In this document: in pieces, positions 8,712 to 15,928 of the stretch | Layout: every line of letters begins with the position of its first letter | Numbering within the stretch: position 1 is the stretch's first letter | DNA from: VRUE01 sp963780815 | GTDB taxonomy: Bacteria > Actinomycetota > Thermoleophilia > Solirubrobacterales > 70-9 | Reading direction: 5' to 3' | Length of the DNA: 64,000 nt | Assembly: GCA_963780815.1 (NCBI GenBank) | Contig: CAWADG010000009.1 | Span: 124,001-188,000 of the forward strand | Notes under the pieces: generated by a model | Databases searched by the model: none | Seen by the model: only the letters and a program-made list of their open reading frames with translations | Told to the model about the DNA's origin: nothing | Program-made: the position numbers and the translations under genes

Positions 8712-8968
8712 GGATGAAGGCGGCTCTATGGAGCCCGGAGGTGTCCGAGCAACTTCGGGTTAGTCCGGACTAGGCCCTGACTTGGCCCGGGAACTGGGCT
8801 CGCGCGCTCACCTATTCCGATCAGCGGTGGGGCCCCATGTGGAGGGTCTCGCCAGTGCTCTCCTTGAATCCCCTCAGCATCCGACGCCCCTAACACGTCG
8901 TCGACATCAGGCAGCGCTAGCGGCGAAAAACCGCTCTGAGATGCTCAGGCAGTAGGCCGATTGGGCTG

Positions 8969-8993
8969 ATGGAGCCGGGTCGGCGGGCTCCAT
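8969..8993 (+). terminator. Hairpin after the cas1-like pseudogene
   Basis: An 8-bp perfect stem, ATGGAGCC and GGCTCCAT, with a 9-base loop, followed by the AT-rich stretch taattgttt. It starts 13 bases after the TAG of the cas1-like gene and is placed as a rho-independent terminator. The stretch from here to the riboswitch at 9158 holds nothing else that I can identify. Confidence 0.55.
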
Positions 8994-9157
8994 TAATTGT
9001 TTCCAGGCACCACGACGTTGGGGGTTGCGGCTAAAGGACACCCGCCGAGCGCGGCGAAGCTGCTGAGAAGCTCATGGTGCACGGGGACGTCCAAAGCGGC
9101 CCGCCGAGGGTTTCTTCCACGCCAGCGGCTAGACTGCCCGCGTCCCGAAGGACCAAG

Positions 9158-9283
9158 ACGCCGAATCCCGTGCGCCATAGGCGCCGCGGGAGCGGGGGAA
9201 CCAGGTTTCGGGGGCTAACTCGCTCGACTCGAGTGGGGGCGCAGGCTCCTTTCGCGCCAGCCCGACAGCTAACCCCGTAGGCC
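9158..9283 (+). promoter_or_regulatory. c-di-AMP riboswitch (ydaO-yuaA type)
   Basis: The leader has the conserved landmarks of the ydaO/yuaA c-di-AMP riboswitch in the right order: GCCGAATCC, then GGGAGCGGGGGAACCA, GGGGGCTAACTCG, and near the 3' end CCCGACAGCTAACCCCGTAGGC. It ends just before the ribosome-binding site of a gene for an exported NlpC/P60-like protein. Cell-wall hydrolase genes are the usual actinobacterial targets of this class, where c-di-AMP turns expression off. The boundaries are estimates by eye. Confidence 0.9.
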
Positions 9284-9300
9284 GACGAAGGAGGTTGGTT

Positions 9301-9927
9301 GTGCGGCTAAAAATGCGCGCGAGGGCAGGGTTGACAGGGATCGTCGTGGCGCTCGCGTTTGCGATCAACCCGGCCGCCGTAATGGCCGATGAAGGCGGCC
9401 TTTCACCTGTTGAAAGCAGCGCCGAACCCACCGCCCCGGAACCCCTTCCGCCCCCAGCGCCGATAGTGACCTGCCCTGGCCAGCCGGGCGGGGTGGCAAA
9501 CGGAGTCTGTGGCAGCTTTGGGAAGGCCCGGCTGTTCGCCGGGATGGCAGTTGCGCCGATACAGGCGCCGGTACAGGTCAAGGCCACGATCGAAGCTGCC
9601 AACCGGATACGGAGCAAGCCATACATCTGGGGCGGCGGGCATGCTCGCTGGAACTCACCGGGTTACGACTGCTCCGGCGCGGTCAGCTACGCGTTGCACG
9701 GTGGAGGTTTCCTGGAAACGCCGATGGACTCGGGCGAAATGATGGAATGGGGTCTTCCCGGCAGGGGCCGCTGGATCACGGTCTATGCAAACGCCGGCCA
9801 CGCCTTCGCGGTGATCGACGGGCTTCGATGGGACACCGTCGGCGACGTTCGTGGCACTGGTCCTCGGTGGCACAAGGAAATTGTTTCCCCGGCGGGATTC
9901 GTCGCCCGCCATCCCCCGGGCTATTGA
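9301..9927 (+). CDS. Exported NlpC/P60-like cysteine peptidase
   Basis: 208 residues. A signal peptide (to about VMADEGG) is followed by a proline-rich linker and a papain-like NlpC/P60 domain. The catalytic Cys is in YDCSGAVSYALHGGG, and the histidine is in NAGHAFAVIDG. Such proteins cut peptide bonds in peptidoglycan during growth or separation. GTG 9301 is chosen because GAAGGAGG ends six bases before it; the TTG at 9295 is too close to the ribosome-binding site. Control by the upstream c-di-AMP riboswitch is expected. The domain is short compared with classic NlpC/P60 and lacks SH3 or LysM modules. Confidence 0.88.
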   Translation: MRLKMRARAGLTGIVVALAFAINPAAVMADEGGLSPVESSAEPTAPEPLPPPAPIVTCPGQPGGVANGVCGSFGKARLFAGMAVAPIQAPVQVKATIEAANRIRSKPYIWGGGHARWNSPGYDCSGAVSYALHGGGFLETPMDSGEMMEWGLPGRGRWITVYANAGHAFAVIDGLRWDTVGDVRGTGPRWHKEIVSPAGFVARHPPGY

Positions 9928-9950
9928 AGCCTCGCGGCTAGGGTTGGCCC

Positions 9951-10178
9951 GTGTGCATTCAGTGCATGGCGACAGCGATGACCAGCGGAGCCGCGGTGAC
10001 GGGAATGCGGGCTTGGCTCGCCACCCGGAGCCCGCGCTGGATGACCCCCCGACGCCTGAAGGTGGCGTCGGTGGCTCTCCTCACCGCGGGCGTCCTCGCC
10101 GCCGGTACGCACGTCGCGCCCAACGGATCCGCCACGACCGCGAAGGCAGCCTCGCCGGCGGCAAGCGCCCAGCGGTAG
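9951..10178 (+). CDS. Small single-helix membrane protein with MCxxCMA start
   Basis: 75 residues beginning MCIQCMATAMTSGAAVTG, then RAWLATRS, a basic segment, and one transmembrane helix (VASVALLTAGVLAAGTHV). Short proteins with this CxxCMA..A.G.RAWL pattern recur in actinobacteria, in my recollection without a known function. The paired cysteines could bind a metal; its position beside the zinc-uptake operon, convergent with the Fur-family gene, is suggestive but no more. It starts with GTG. Confidence 0.65.
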   Translation: MCIQCMATAMTSGAAVTGMRAWLATRSPRWMTPRRLKVASVALLTAGVLAAGTHVAPNGSATTAKAASPAASAQR

Positions 10179-10181
10179 CCG

Positions 10182-10628
10182 TCAGCTCACGCAGCGCTCG
10201 CAGAGGCCGCGGAGGACAACGTCGTGCTCGGCGATCTCGAACGGGACCTGCTTGGAGACTTCGCCGATCGCCCGCTCGAGGCCGCGATCCTCAAATGGCT
10301 CCATCCGCCCGCACCGCGAGCAGATCGCGTGGTGGTGATGGTGGCCGCTTGGGTCGACGCGCTCATAGCCGGCGACCCCCCGTGCAGCCTCCAAGCGCTG
10401 AACCAAGCCTCGCTCCTCCAGCAGTTCGAGGGCGCGATAGACGCTGGCGCGTGCGACTCGAATCTTGCGCCTTCGCAGCTCGGCTTCAAGCTCCAAAGCA
10501 GTCACAGCGCAGTCGTGACGAGCTAGCTCTTCGACCACCGCGGTTCGAGCGCCGCCGCGGTGGTAGCCCGCCTCGCCGAGCAGTGCGAGGGCATGTTCGG
10601 CCCAACGAGTCTGGGTCGCCGCAGTCAT
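10182..10628 (-). CDS. Fur-family transcription regulator, probably Zur
   Basis: 148 residues. It has a winged helix in the first 80 residues (RTAVVEELARHDCAVTALEL..., RVARASVYRALELLEERGLV), then the metal-binding half with a GHHHHHAICSRCG segment, plus CERC at the very end. These cysteines form the structural zinc site of the Fur family. As the last gene of a zinc ABC-transporter operon it most likely senses zinc and represses that operon. Its start overlaps the preceding permease stop by four bases. A candidate operator is at 14208-14224. An iron or manganese sensor is the alternative, but the neighbours argue for zinc. Confidence 0.88.
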   Translation of the reverse strand: MTAATQTRWAEHALALLGEAGYHRGGARTAVVEELARHDCAVTALELEAELRRRKIRVARASVYRALELLEERGLVQRLEAARGVAGYERVDPSGHHHHHAICSRCGRMEPFEDRGLERAIGEVSKQVPFEIAEHDVVLRGLCERCVS

Positions 10629-11485
10629 TCTTCGATCCTAGAGACCACCTGGATGGTCGTCGACGGGTCGCCACTCTCCTGGGCTAGGCGCGAGCGCAGC
10701 GCTGCGATCACGAAAAGGCCCGTCGCGATTGCGATCACGGCGAAGCTCGGCGGGAGCGAGGCGACCTCATAGCTGAGCGCCAGCCCGCCCCACATCGAGG
10801 CGAGTGCCAATGCCGCCGAGAGCGCCAGACCCCACCAGGGGTTGTCGGTGAGCAGCCGGGCGGCACCTCCCGGTGCCGCGAGCAGGCCGAGCAGCAGCAG
10901 AGCGCCGACCGCCTGCGTGGCCTCCGCCGCGACGACCGCGAGGAGGACTAGGAATCCGATGCCGATGGCACGCAGCGACAGGCCGAGGCCGCGTGCAACG
11001 TCGGGGTCGAGCGAGGTGAAGAGCAACGGGCGGGCAATCGCCAGCAGAGCGACCGAGGCGAGCAGCGCGATGGCCGCCGCCAGCCGCGCGTCGGGCGCTG
11101 AGAGGCCGAGTATCGAGCCGAAGAGGACGCGGACGGCGGCGGTGCCGTTTTGGCCGCTGGAGCCGCTGGTGAAGATCGAGAGGAACAAGACACCGAGGCC
11201 GAGCACCCAGGCGAAGACCGTGCCGATCACCACGTCGTCGGGGCGTGCTCGCTCGCCGAGCAAGCCCATCCCGAGCGCCACCGCGATCGTCGCGAGAAAG
11301 AGGCCGAGCCTGATGTCGATAGCCGCCGCCGCGGCGGCGAGCGCGCCGGTGAAGGCGACGTGGCTGAGCGCGTCTCCGGCGAAGACCTGGCTACGGAGGA
11401 CGACGAAGTAGCCGACGAGGCCGCAGGCCAGGGCGATGAAGCTGCCCGCCAGGTAGGCGTTGCGCATGAACTCGTGGGCGAGCAT
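10625..11485 (-). CDS. ABC-3 family metal ABC transporter permease (ZnuB-like)
   Basis: 286 residues, about eight hydrophobic helices, ending in a short polar tail. Typical family stretches are FMRNAYLAGSFIALACGLVG at the start, AGDALSHVAFTGALAAA, and LFGSILGLS in the middle. It imports zinc or manganese with an ATPase and a binding lipoprotein. The start is set at ATG 11485, where TGATG couples it to the stop of the upstream permease; an open frame continues upstream but overlaps that gene. Two permeases in one operon suggest a heterodimeric channel. Confidence 0.88.
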   Translation of the reverse strand: MLAHEFMRNAYLAGSFIALACGLVGYFVVLRSQVFAGDALSHVAFTGALAAAAAAIDIRLGLFLATIAVALGMGLLGERARPDDVVIGTVFAWVLGLGVLFLSIFTSGSSGQNGTAAVRVLFGSILGLSAPDARLAAAIALLASVALLAIARPLLFTSLDPDVARGLGLSLRAIGIGFLVLLAVVAAEATQAVGALLLLGLLAAPGGAARLLTDNPWWGLALSAALALASMWGGLALSYEVASLPPSFAVIAIATGLFVIAALRSRLAQESGDPSTTIQVVSRIEE

Positions 11486-12376
11486 CAGGTGGAGGCCTCC
11501 AGCGGCACCAGTCGCTCGCGCCCGAAGGCGCCGCCCAGGAGTCGGGCGGCGACGTAGAGGCCGAAGGAGAGGCTCGTCACCCAGAAGCCGACCGGGTAGG
11601 GCGAAAAGTAGGCGATCCCCAGGCCGAGCCACGTGACGACCAGCGCGAGAACGATGGAAAGAGCAAGGCCGTGCGCCGGCCGGGCTGTGATCTGTTGCGC
11701 AGTCGCCGCCGGGGTGACGAGCAGGGCGAAGACCAGCAGGGCGCCGGTTATCTGCGCCGTCGCGGCGACCGCGAGCCCGAGCAGAAGCAGGAATGCGGTG
11801 GCGAGTAACCCGGTTGGCACGCCGGCCGCCCTGGCCACGGCCTCATCGACCGAGGCGAAGAGAAGGGGGCGACCGATAGCGGCGAGAAGAGCAAGGGCGA
11901 CAAGCGCCACCCAGAACAGCGTCTGCGACCTGCGCCGCCGTGATCCCGAGGAAGGTTCCGAAGAGCAGCGACTCCAGATTGGCGAGCTGGCCGCTGTAGA
12001 GGGTGACGAAGAGGAAGCCGAGGCCGAGACCGAACGCCTGGACGGTGCCGATTGCCGCCGACTCCCCGGCGCGGCCGACGCCAACCGGACGGTTGATTGC
12101 GGAGAGGACGAGCGCGCCGATACCGCAGGCGCCGAAGTAGCCGAGCGCCAGCGGCAACCCCGCCAGGGTTGCGCCCGCCGCGCCCGGAAAGGCGATCATC
12201 GAGAGCGTGTGGCCCGCAAAGGTCTGGCGACGCAGGACCATGAACCAACCGATCGCTCCGGCGGTGATGGCGACGATCGTGCCGGCCTCAAGCGCCTGCA
12301 CCATGAAGCTGAATTCGGTCAGCTGTTCGAGGTCGCTGACCGGGTTCAAGGAGAGGCCCGCCAGCTCAATGGGCAT
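11485..12376 (-). pseudogene. Second ABC-3 metal permease, with an apparent frameshift
   Basis: The first part (MPIELAGLSLNPVSDLEQL..., helices, GHTLSMIAFPGAAGA, LFGTFLGITAAQV) is in one frame, and the rest (QTLFWVALVALALLAA to the C-terminus) is in another. Dropping one G near 11933-11937 would give an unbroken ABC-3 permease of about 296 residues. The rest of the sequence shows no decay, and both coupled neighbours keep tight overlaps. This is either a recent inactivating mutation or a sequencing error. The start at ATG 12376 overlaps the ATPase stop by 11 bases. Confidence 0.8.
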
Positions 12377-13236
12377 GATCGTGGCGCGGGTGGTGGTGGG
12401 CCGGAGGCTCGGGTGTGCCGACGACGACGAGGCGGCCATCGGAGGCTTCGAGCACCTCGACCGGAACGCCGTAGAGCCCGCTCAGGGTAGGTCCGGTGAT
12501 CACCTCGTGCGGGGTTCCCGCCACTGCGCCCCCAGCTGCGAAGTAGATCACCCGATTGAGGTAGGGCAGGATCGGGTTGACGTCATGTGCGACGAGCAGG
12601 ACGGTGACCCCCTCGGTCCCACAGATCCGCTGCACCAGAGCCGCCACGGCGCTCTGATTCGAGAGGTCGAGGCTGTCGAGGGGCTCGTCGAGCAGGAGGA
12701 TGCGCGGACGGCGGACAAGCGCCTGGGCGATCAGGAGTCGCTGCTGCTCCCCTCCTGAGAGGGAGCCGATCGGCCGCGAGGCGTAAGCGCTCGCCCCGAC
12801 CAGCTCGATCACCTCGTCGACGCGGCGAGCTGCATCTCGTCCTCTCGGACTGAGCGCAGCCGGCAGCGGAAAGCCCCAGCGGTTGCCGTCGAGGCCCAGG
12901 CGCACGACATCTGAGCCACGAATGCGCGTGCCGGCCTCGAAGCTGCGCCGCTGCGGCAGGTAACCGATCTGTGCGTTGGCGGCCCCCGGCAAGCCGCCCA
13001 GAACCGTGGCCCTGCCCGCCGCGAGCGGCAGCAACCCCAGCAGGACGTGCAGCAGGGTCGACTTCCCCGAGCCGTTGGGACCCAAGCACGGCGACGAACT
13101 CCCCCTCGCGAACTGCAAGGTCGACGCCAGACCAAATCGACCGCCCGCCCCGCTTAGCCGTGGCGTCTGCGAGGCGCAGGGCCTCGCCGGTCGAGGCCCC
13201 GATCGGCTTGGCGAGGTCGGTGGCGCCTGCGTTCAT
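12366..13236 (-). pseudogene. Metal ABC transporter ATPase (ZnuC-like), with an apparent frameshift
   Basis: The N-terminus (MNAGATDLAKPIG..., LADATAKRGGRSIWSGVDL, GEFVAVLG) and the rest (PNGSGKSTLL Walker A, LSGGEQQRLLIAQALVRRP signature, ILLLDEPLDSLD Walker B, VAHDVN switch histidine) are in different frames. The break falls in the run GGGTCCC (minus strand) near 13077-13084; removing one base restores the Walker A loop. The C-terminus is histidine-rich (HHHPRHDHAH), fitting a zinc transporter. Its start overlaps znuA by four bases. Read either as a fresh frameshift or as a homopolymer sequencing error. Confidence 0.82.
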
Positions 13237-14153
13237 CCGCCACCGCTCGCTTCTGCGAGCGCCGCTCTCAGCCCCTCCAGCTCGCGCGTCATCCACGCCT
13301 GGAAGCTTGCCCCTTCGGGGGTGAGCGTCTCGGTCACAGTGGCGATCGGAATCCCAGCCGCCCTGGCGGCGTCGTTCAGGCGCTGGACGTCGGGGGTCGC
13401 GTTCTGGGAGTTGTAGATCCAGACCTTGATCTGATGGTCGGCGATCTGGCTGTCGGCGGTTGCCTTGTCAGCCGGGGTGGGTTCGGTGCCCTCAGCGATC
13501 CCGTCCATGAATCCGCGCGGGGTGATCAACTTGAGGCCGAGCGCCGGAGCGAGCGGTTCGAAGATGCTCTCCGAGGCACCGACCGGTGTGCCGCTGTTGC
13601 GCACGCGGATCCCGGAGATCAAGCGGTGGTAGCTCGCGAGGCCGGCGCTCTCGAAGCGACGGCGCTGAGCGTCGAAGTAGGCGGCGTGGTCGGGATCGGC
13701 CTGCTTGTATGCGCGGACGATCTGCTCGCTCACCTTCTGCACCGAGGATGGCGAGTACCACTGGTGAGGGTTGTCCCCGTCCTTCAACCCGAGCAGGTCA
13801 CCGACGGTCAGCACAGTTCGCCCGGAATTCGGGTTTGCGTCGAGCAGCTGCGTCGCCCACTGGTCGTAACCGATTCCGTTGACGATCGCGAGCTGTGAGC
13901 CCGCCATCGTGCGCGCGTCTTCCGCGCTCGGTTCATAATCGTGGGGATCGGCAGAGGGGTTGGTGATGATGTCGGTCACTTCGACCCGATCGCCGCCGAG
14001 CTGGGCGGCGATGCTCCCCCAGAAGTCCTCGGCGGCGACGACATTTAGCTTGCCTGAAGCAGACGCGGAGCCCGAGCCCCCGCAGCCCGCGATGGTCACG
14101 AGCAAGACGACAGACAGCAGGGCTGCGAGACTGGGAGCACTGGTTCGTGCCAT
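13233..14153 (-). CDS. Zinc/manganese-binding ABC transporter lipoprotein (ZnuA-like)
   Basis: 306 residues of the TroA/ZnuA cluster A-1 family. The lipobox is VTIAGC near residue 25, so it is lipid-anchored, presumably by the Lgt encoded just upstream on the other strand. The metal ligands expected in the family are visible: PHDYEPS (His in the first lobe), the NPHQWYSP segment, and later Glu/Asp positions. ATG 14153 is preceded by AAAGGAG; the frame continues upstream to 14258 without support. It is the first gene of the zinc operon and delivers metal to the membrane permeases. Confidence 0.92.
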   Translation of the reverse strand: MARTSAPSLAALLSVVLLVTIAGCGGSGSASASGKLNVVAAEDFWGSIAAQLGGDRVEVTDIITNPSADPHDYEPSAEDARTMAGSQLAIVNGIGYDQWATQLLDANPNSGRTVLTVGDLLGLKDGDNPHQWYSPSSVQKVSEQIVRAYKQADPDHAAYFDAQRRRFESAGLASYHRLISGIRVRNSGTPVGASESIFEPLAPALGLKLITPRGFMDGIAEGTEPTPADKATADSQIADHQIKVWIYNSQNATPDVQRLNDAARAAGIPIATVTETLTPEGASFQAWMTRELEGLRAALAEASGGG

Positions 14154-14207
14154 CGAACTCCTTTCGGGTGGATCGGATTGCGGCGGCTGCGGCGCGAGCC
14201 TAACATA

Positions 14208-14224
14208 AGAGTGAGACTCATTCT
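14208..14224. promoter_or_regulatory. Candidate Fur/Zur operator between znuA and lgt
   Basis: A 17-base near-perfect palindrome AGAGTGAGACTCATTCT (8-1-8, one mismatched pair) lies 55 bases upstream of the znuA start and 35 bases before lgt. Its length and symmetry suit a dimeric Fur-family repressor, and the operon carries one at its far end. The match to any published Zur consensus is loose, so this is an inference from position and symmetry. Confidence 0.55.
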
Positions 14225-14258
14225 CGTTTAGACCATTGCCCCCGTTCGGCAGAATCAA

Positions 14259-15344
14259 GTGGCAGTGAACGCGGCGATCCCAAGCCCGTCCTCAAACGGC
14301 CTCCAGCTGGGGCCCTTCGACGTCCACGTCTACGGGCTGATGTACGTGGTGGGACTGGCAGCCGCGGTGCTGATAACGGTGCGCCGCTGGGAGGCACAGG
14401 GCGGCTCGCGCGCAACTGTCTACGACGTCGCGATGTGGGGCTTTCCCGCGGGCATCATCGGCGGGCGGCTCTACTTCGACCTGACCAGCTCGGGCGAAGT
14501 GCCGGCGCACTGGTGGGGGCCGTTTGCGGTCTGGGACGGCGGCATGGGTATTTGGGGCGGCATCGCCCTGGGCACCGCGGTCGGCATCTGGAGGCTACGC
14601 CGGGCCGGCGTCTCCGTCGCCGCGTTCATGGACGCCGCGGCGCCAGCGCTGCTCGTCGGCCAAGCGATCGGCCGGGTCGGCAACTACTTCAACCAAGAGC
14701 TATTCGGCGGTCCGACGACCCTGCCGTGGGCGCTTGAGATCTCGCCGGCACACCGGCCCGCGGGCTATGACAGCTTCACCACCTTCCAGCCCACCTTCCT
14801 TTACGAGCTGATCTGGAACCTGGCGCTGGCGGCCTTGCTCGTCTGGCTCGGGAAGCACCGCCGGATTCGCCCGCCTGGCCTCTTCGCCCTCTACGTCGCC
14901 GGCTACTCCGGCTTCCGCATCTTCGAGGAGTCGCTCCGGGTCGATCCCGCCCACCACATCCTTGGACTGCGGCTCAACTTCTACGTCGCCGTGCTGCTCT
15001 GTATCGCTGGACTTGTCTGGTTCGCCTACAGCCAGGGCTGGCGGCCGACTCGGCGACAATCGCGCCGGGGCGCAGCGCTGATGCTCGCGGGCGGGATTGT
15101 GGTCTTGTCGGGATGCGGAGGGTCCGACCGCACCGACGCCAGCACGACGGCGCTGCGCTTTCAACACGCAGCCGCCCTCTCCTCTCCCGCCTCGTGCGCC
15201 AGTCAGACCCGCGGATCACCACCTTCGAGCTACCGCATGTTGGAATCGGCCCACGGGGTTTGCAATTCGACCGTGGAAAACCGAACGACTGTGGTCATGG
15301 AAACGCTTTTGGTGCCGCGAAGCAATAGACCAGAGTCGGAGTAG
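14259..15344 (+). CDS. lgt: Prolipoprotein diacylglyceryl transferase with unusual C-terminal tail
   Basis: Lgt transfers diacylglycerol to the lipobox cysteine of prolipoproteins in the membrane. The first 265 residues are a normal Lgt: HVYGLMYVVG, GGRLYFDL, the arginine motif GQAIGRVGNYFNQELFGG, and YELIWNL. The tail (about 90 residues) is odd: after a basic stretch there is a hydrophobic segment ending VVLSGC, which looks like a lipobox, then a low-complexity end. This may be a fusion with a small lipoprotein gene or a read-through tail. The GTG start at 14259 (another GTG at 14265) lies opposite znuA. Confidence 0.92.
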   Translation: MAVNAAIPSPSSNGLQLGPFDVHVYGLMYVVGLAAAVLITVRRWEAQGGSRATVYDVAMWGFPAGIIGGRLYFDLTSSGEVPAHWWGPFAVWDGGMGIWGGIALGTAVGIWRLRRAGVSVAAFMDAAAPALLVGQAIGRVGNYFNQELFGGPTTLPWALEISPAHRPAGYDSFTTFQPTFLYELIWNLALAALLVWLGKHRRIRPPGLFALYVAGYSGFRIFEESLRVDPAHHILGLRLNFYVAVLLCIAGLVWFAYSQGWRPTRRQSRRGAALMLAGGIVVLSGCGGSDRTDASTTALRFQHAAALSSPASCASQTRGSPPSSYRMLESAHGVCNSTVENRTTVVMETLLVPRSNRPESE

Positions 15345-15404
15345 TACGGCCCCAGGCCAGCCTTGGGGCGTCGGTGGCGCCGGGGTTCCGTCGTCCCCAG
15401 TATG

Positions 15405-15592
15405 CCCCCCCAGCATCGTGGGGGCCATCCTGTCCGGGTTAGGGGCCAAAACGACCCGCCCTCTGCCCTATCCCCCCAGCAGTCCACGGGGAGGGAAGAT
15501 AGAGGGGTGCGAAGTGGGAATAGCCGTGACAAAGCCCGTCACGGTCGGTCCCCCGTCAGATAAGAGAAGCCTCGGTGGGAATAGCCGTGACA
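15405..15592. repeat. Dispersed palindromic repeat, copy B
   Basis: It contains a variant core CCCCCCAGCATCGTGGGGG at 15406-15424, the standard core CCCCCCAGCAGTCCACGGGG at 15472-15491, and two copies of GTGGGAATAGCCGTGACA (15514-15531 and 15575-15592). The left flank between the cores matches copy A in inverted form. The right flank matches copy C (31022-31120) in inverted form. In both comparisons the core is flipped relative to the flank. It lies 60 bases after lgt. Confidence 0.85.
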
Positions 15593-15928
15593 AGTCCCGG
15601 GCCCTGACAATGCGCTGCGCCCCCCCGACCCACCCATCCTCACCTGTCCCAGCCCTCGCCCCGCCAGGCTCCGGTAGGCAAAGCAGGGCCCGCCCTGCTT
15701 GACGCCGTTCTCGTACCGGCGTTCGCTCGATGGTTGATCGCGAAATCTGGGCTTCCCCAACCTTTTCAACCGGCCCGCCTGGGCCCTGCTCCAGCGGTCG
15801 CCCCCGCCAGGCTCGGTTTGGCTGGCGAGGGGGTCGGTCGGCTCGGAAGTTCCGGGTGCGTGTAACGGACCCGGGCGCCGGAGGGACTAAAGGCTGAACG
15901 TCCACCCCACAACCGAGGAGACTATGAG
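15593..15928. other. Intergenic, no gene recognised
   Basis: Open frames here are short and have no recognisable protein text. The last 20 bases hold the ribosome-binding site GAGGAG for the gene at 15929. Confidence 0.5.

Larger units (their letters stand above)
7605..8769 (-). mobile_element. Complete IS481-family insertion sequence with CTAG target duplication
   Basis: About 1165 bp with one transposase gene. CTAG occurs directly at both edges (7601-7604 and 8770-8773), consistent with a 4-bp target-site duplication. The ends are imperfect inverted repeats sharing CCGNNCTAACCC (left about 7606-7617, right about 8757-8768 on the opposite strand). Removing the element and one CTAG joins the two halves of the cas1-like gene in frame, which fixes the borders with unusual certainty. 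Confidence 0.88.
6799..8955 (+). pseudogene. cas1: cas1-like gene, truncated at the 5' end and split by an IS
   Basis: From 6799 (FNRATSKLDRLVVIGHTG) to 7604 (CRLG) the protein matches the intact Cas1 at 23932-25026 almost residue for residue. It keeps the catalytic Glu (LQTEATIA), His (GLMHADKRY) and Asp/Glu (SLASDLMEP). The first 40 or so residues are replaced by the IS481 fragment. At 7604 the gene is interrupted by an IS481-type element. Its C-terminus resumes after the IS at 8770-8955 in the correct frame (GPDLARELGSRAH..., then HPTPLTRRRH, stop TAG 8953-8955). The full reading frame is restored if one CTAG copy is removed. It is therefore a dead relative of the intact Cas1. Confidence 0.88.

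Noticed and set aside
15514..15592. Repeated 18-mers considered as a CRISPR array
   Set aside because: Only two units per locus, and the spacers are themselves similar between loci; this is part of the dispersed repeat family, not an array.
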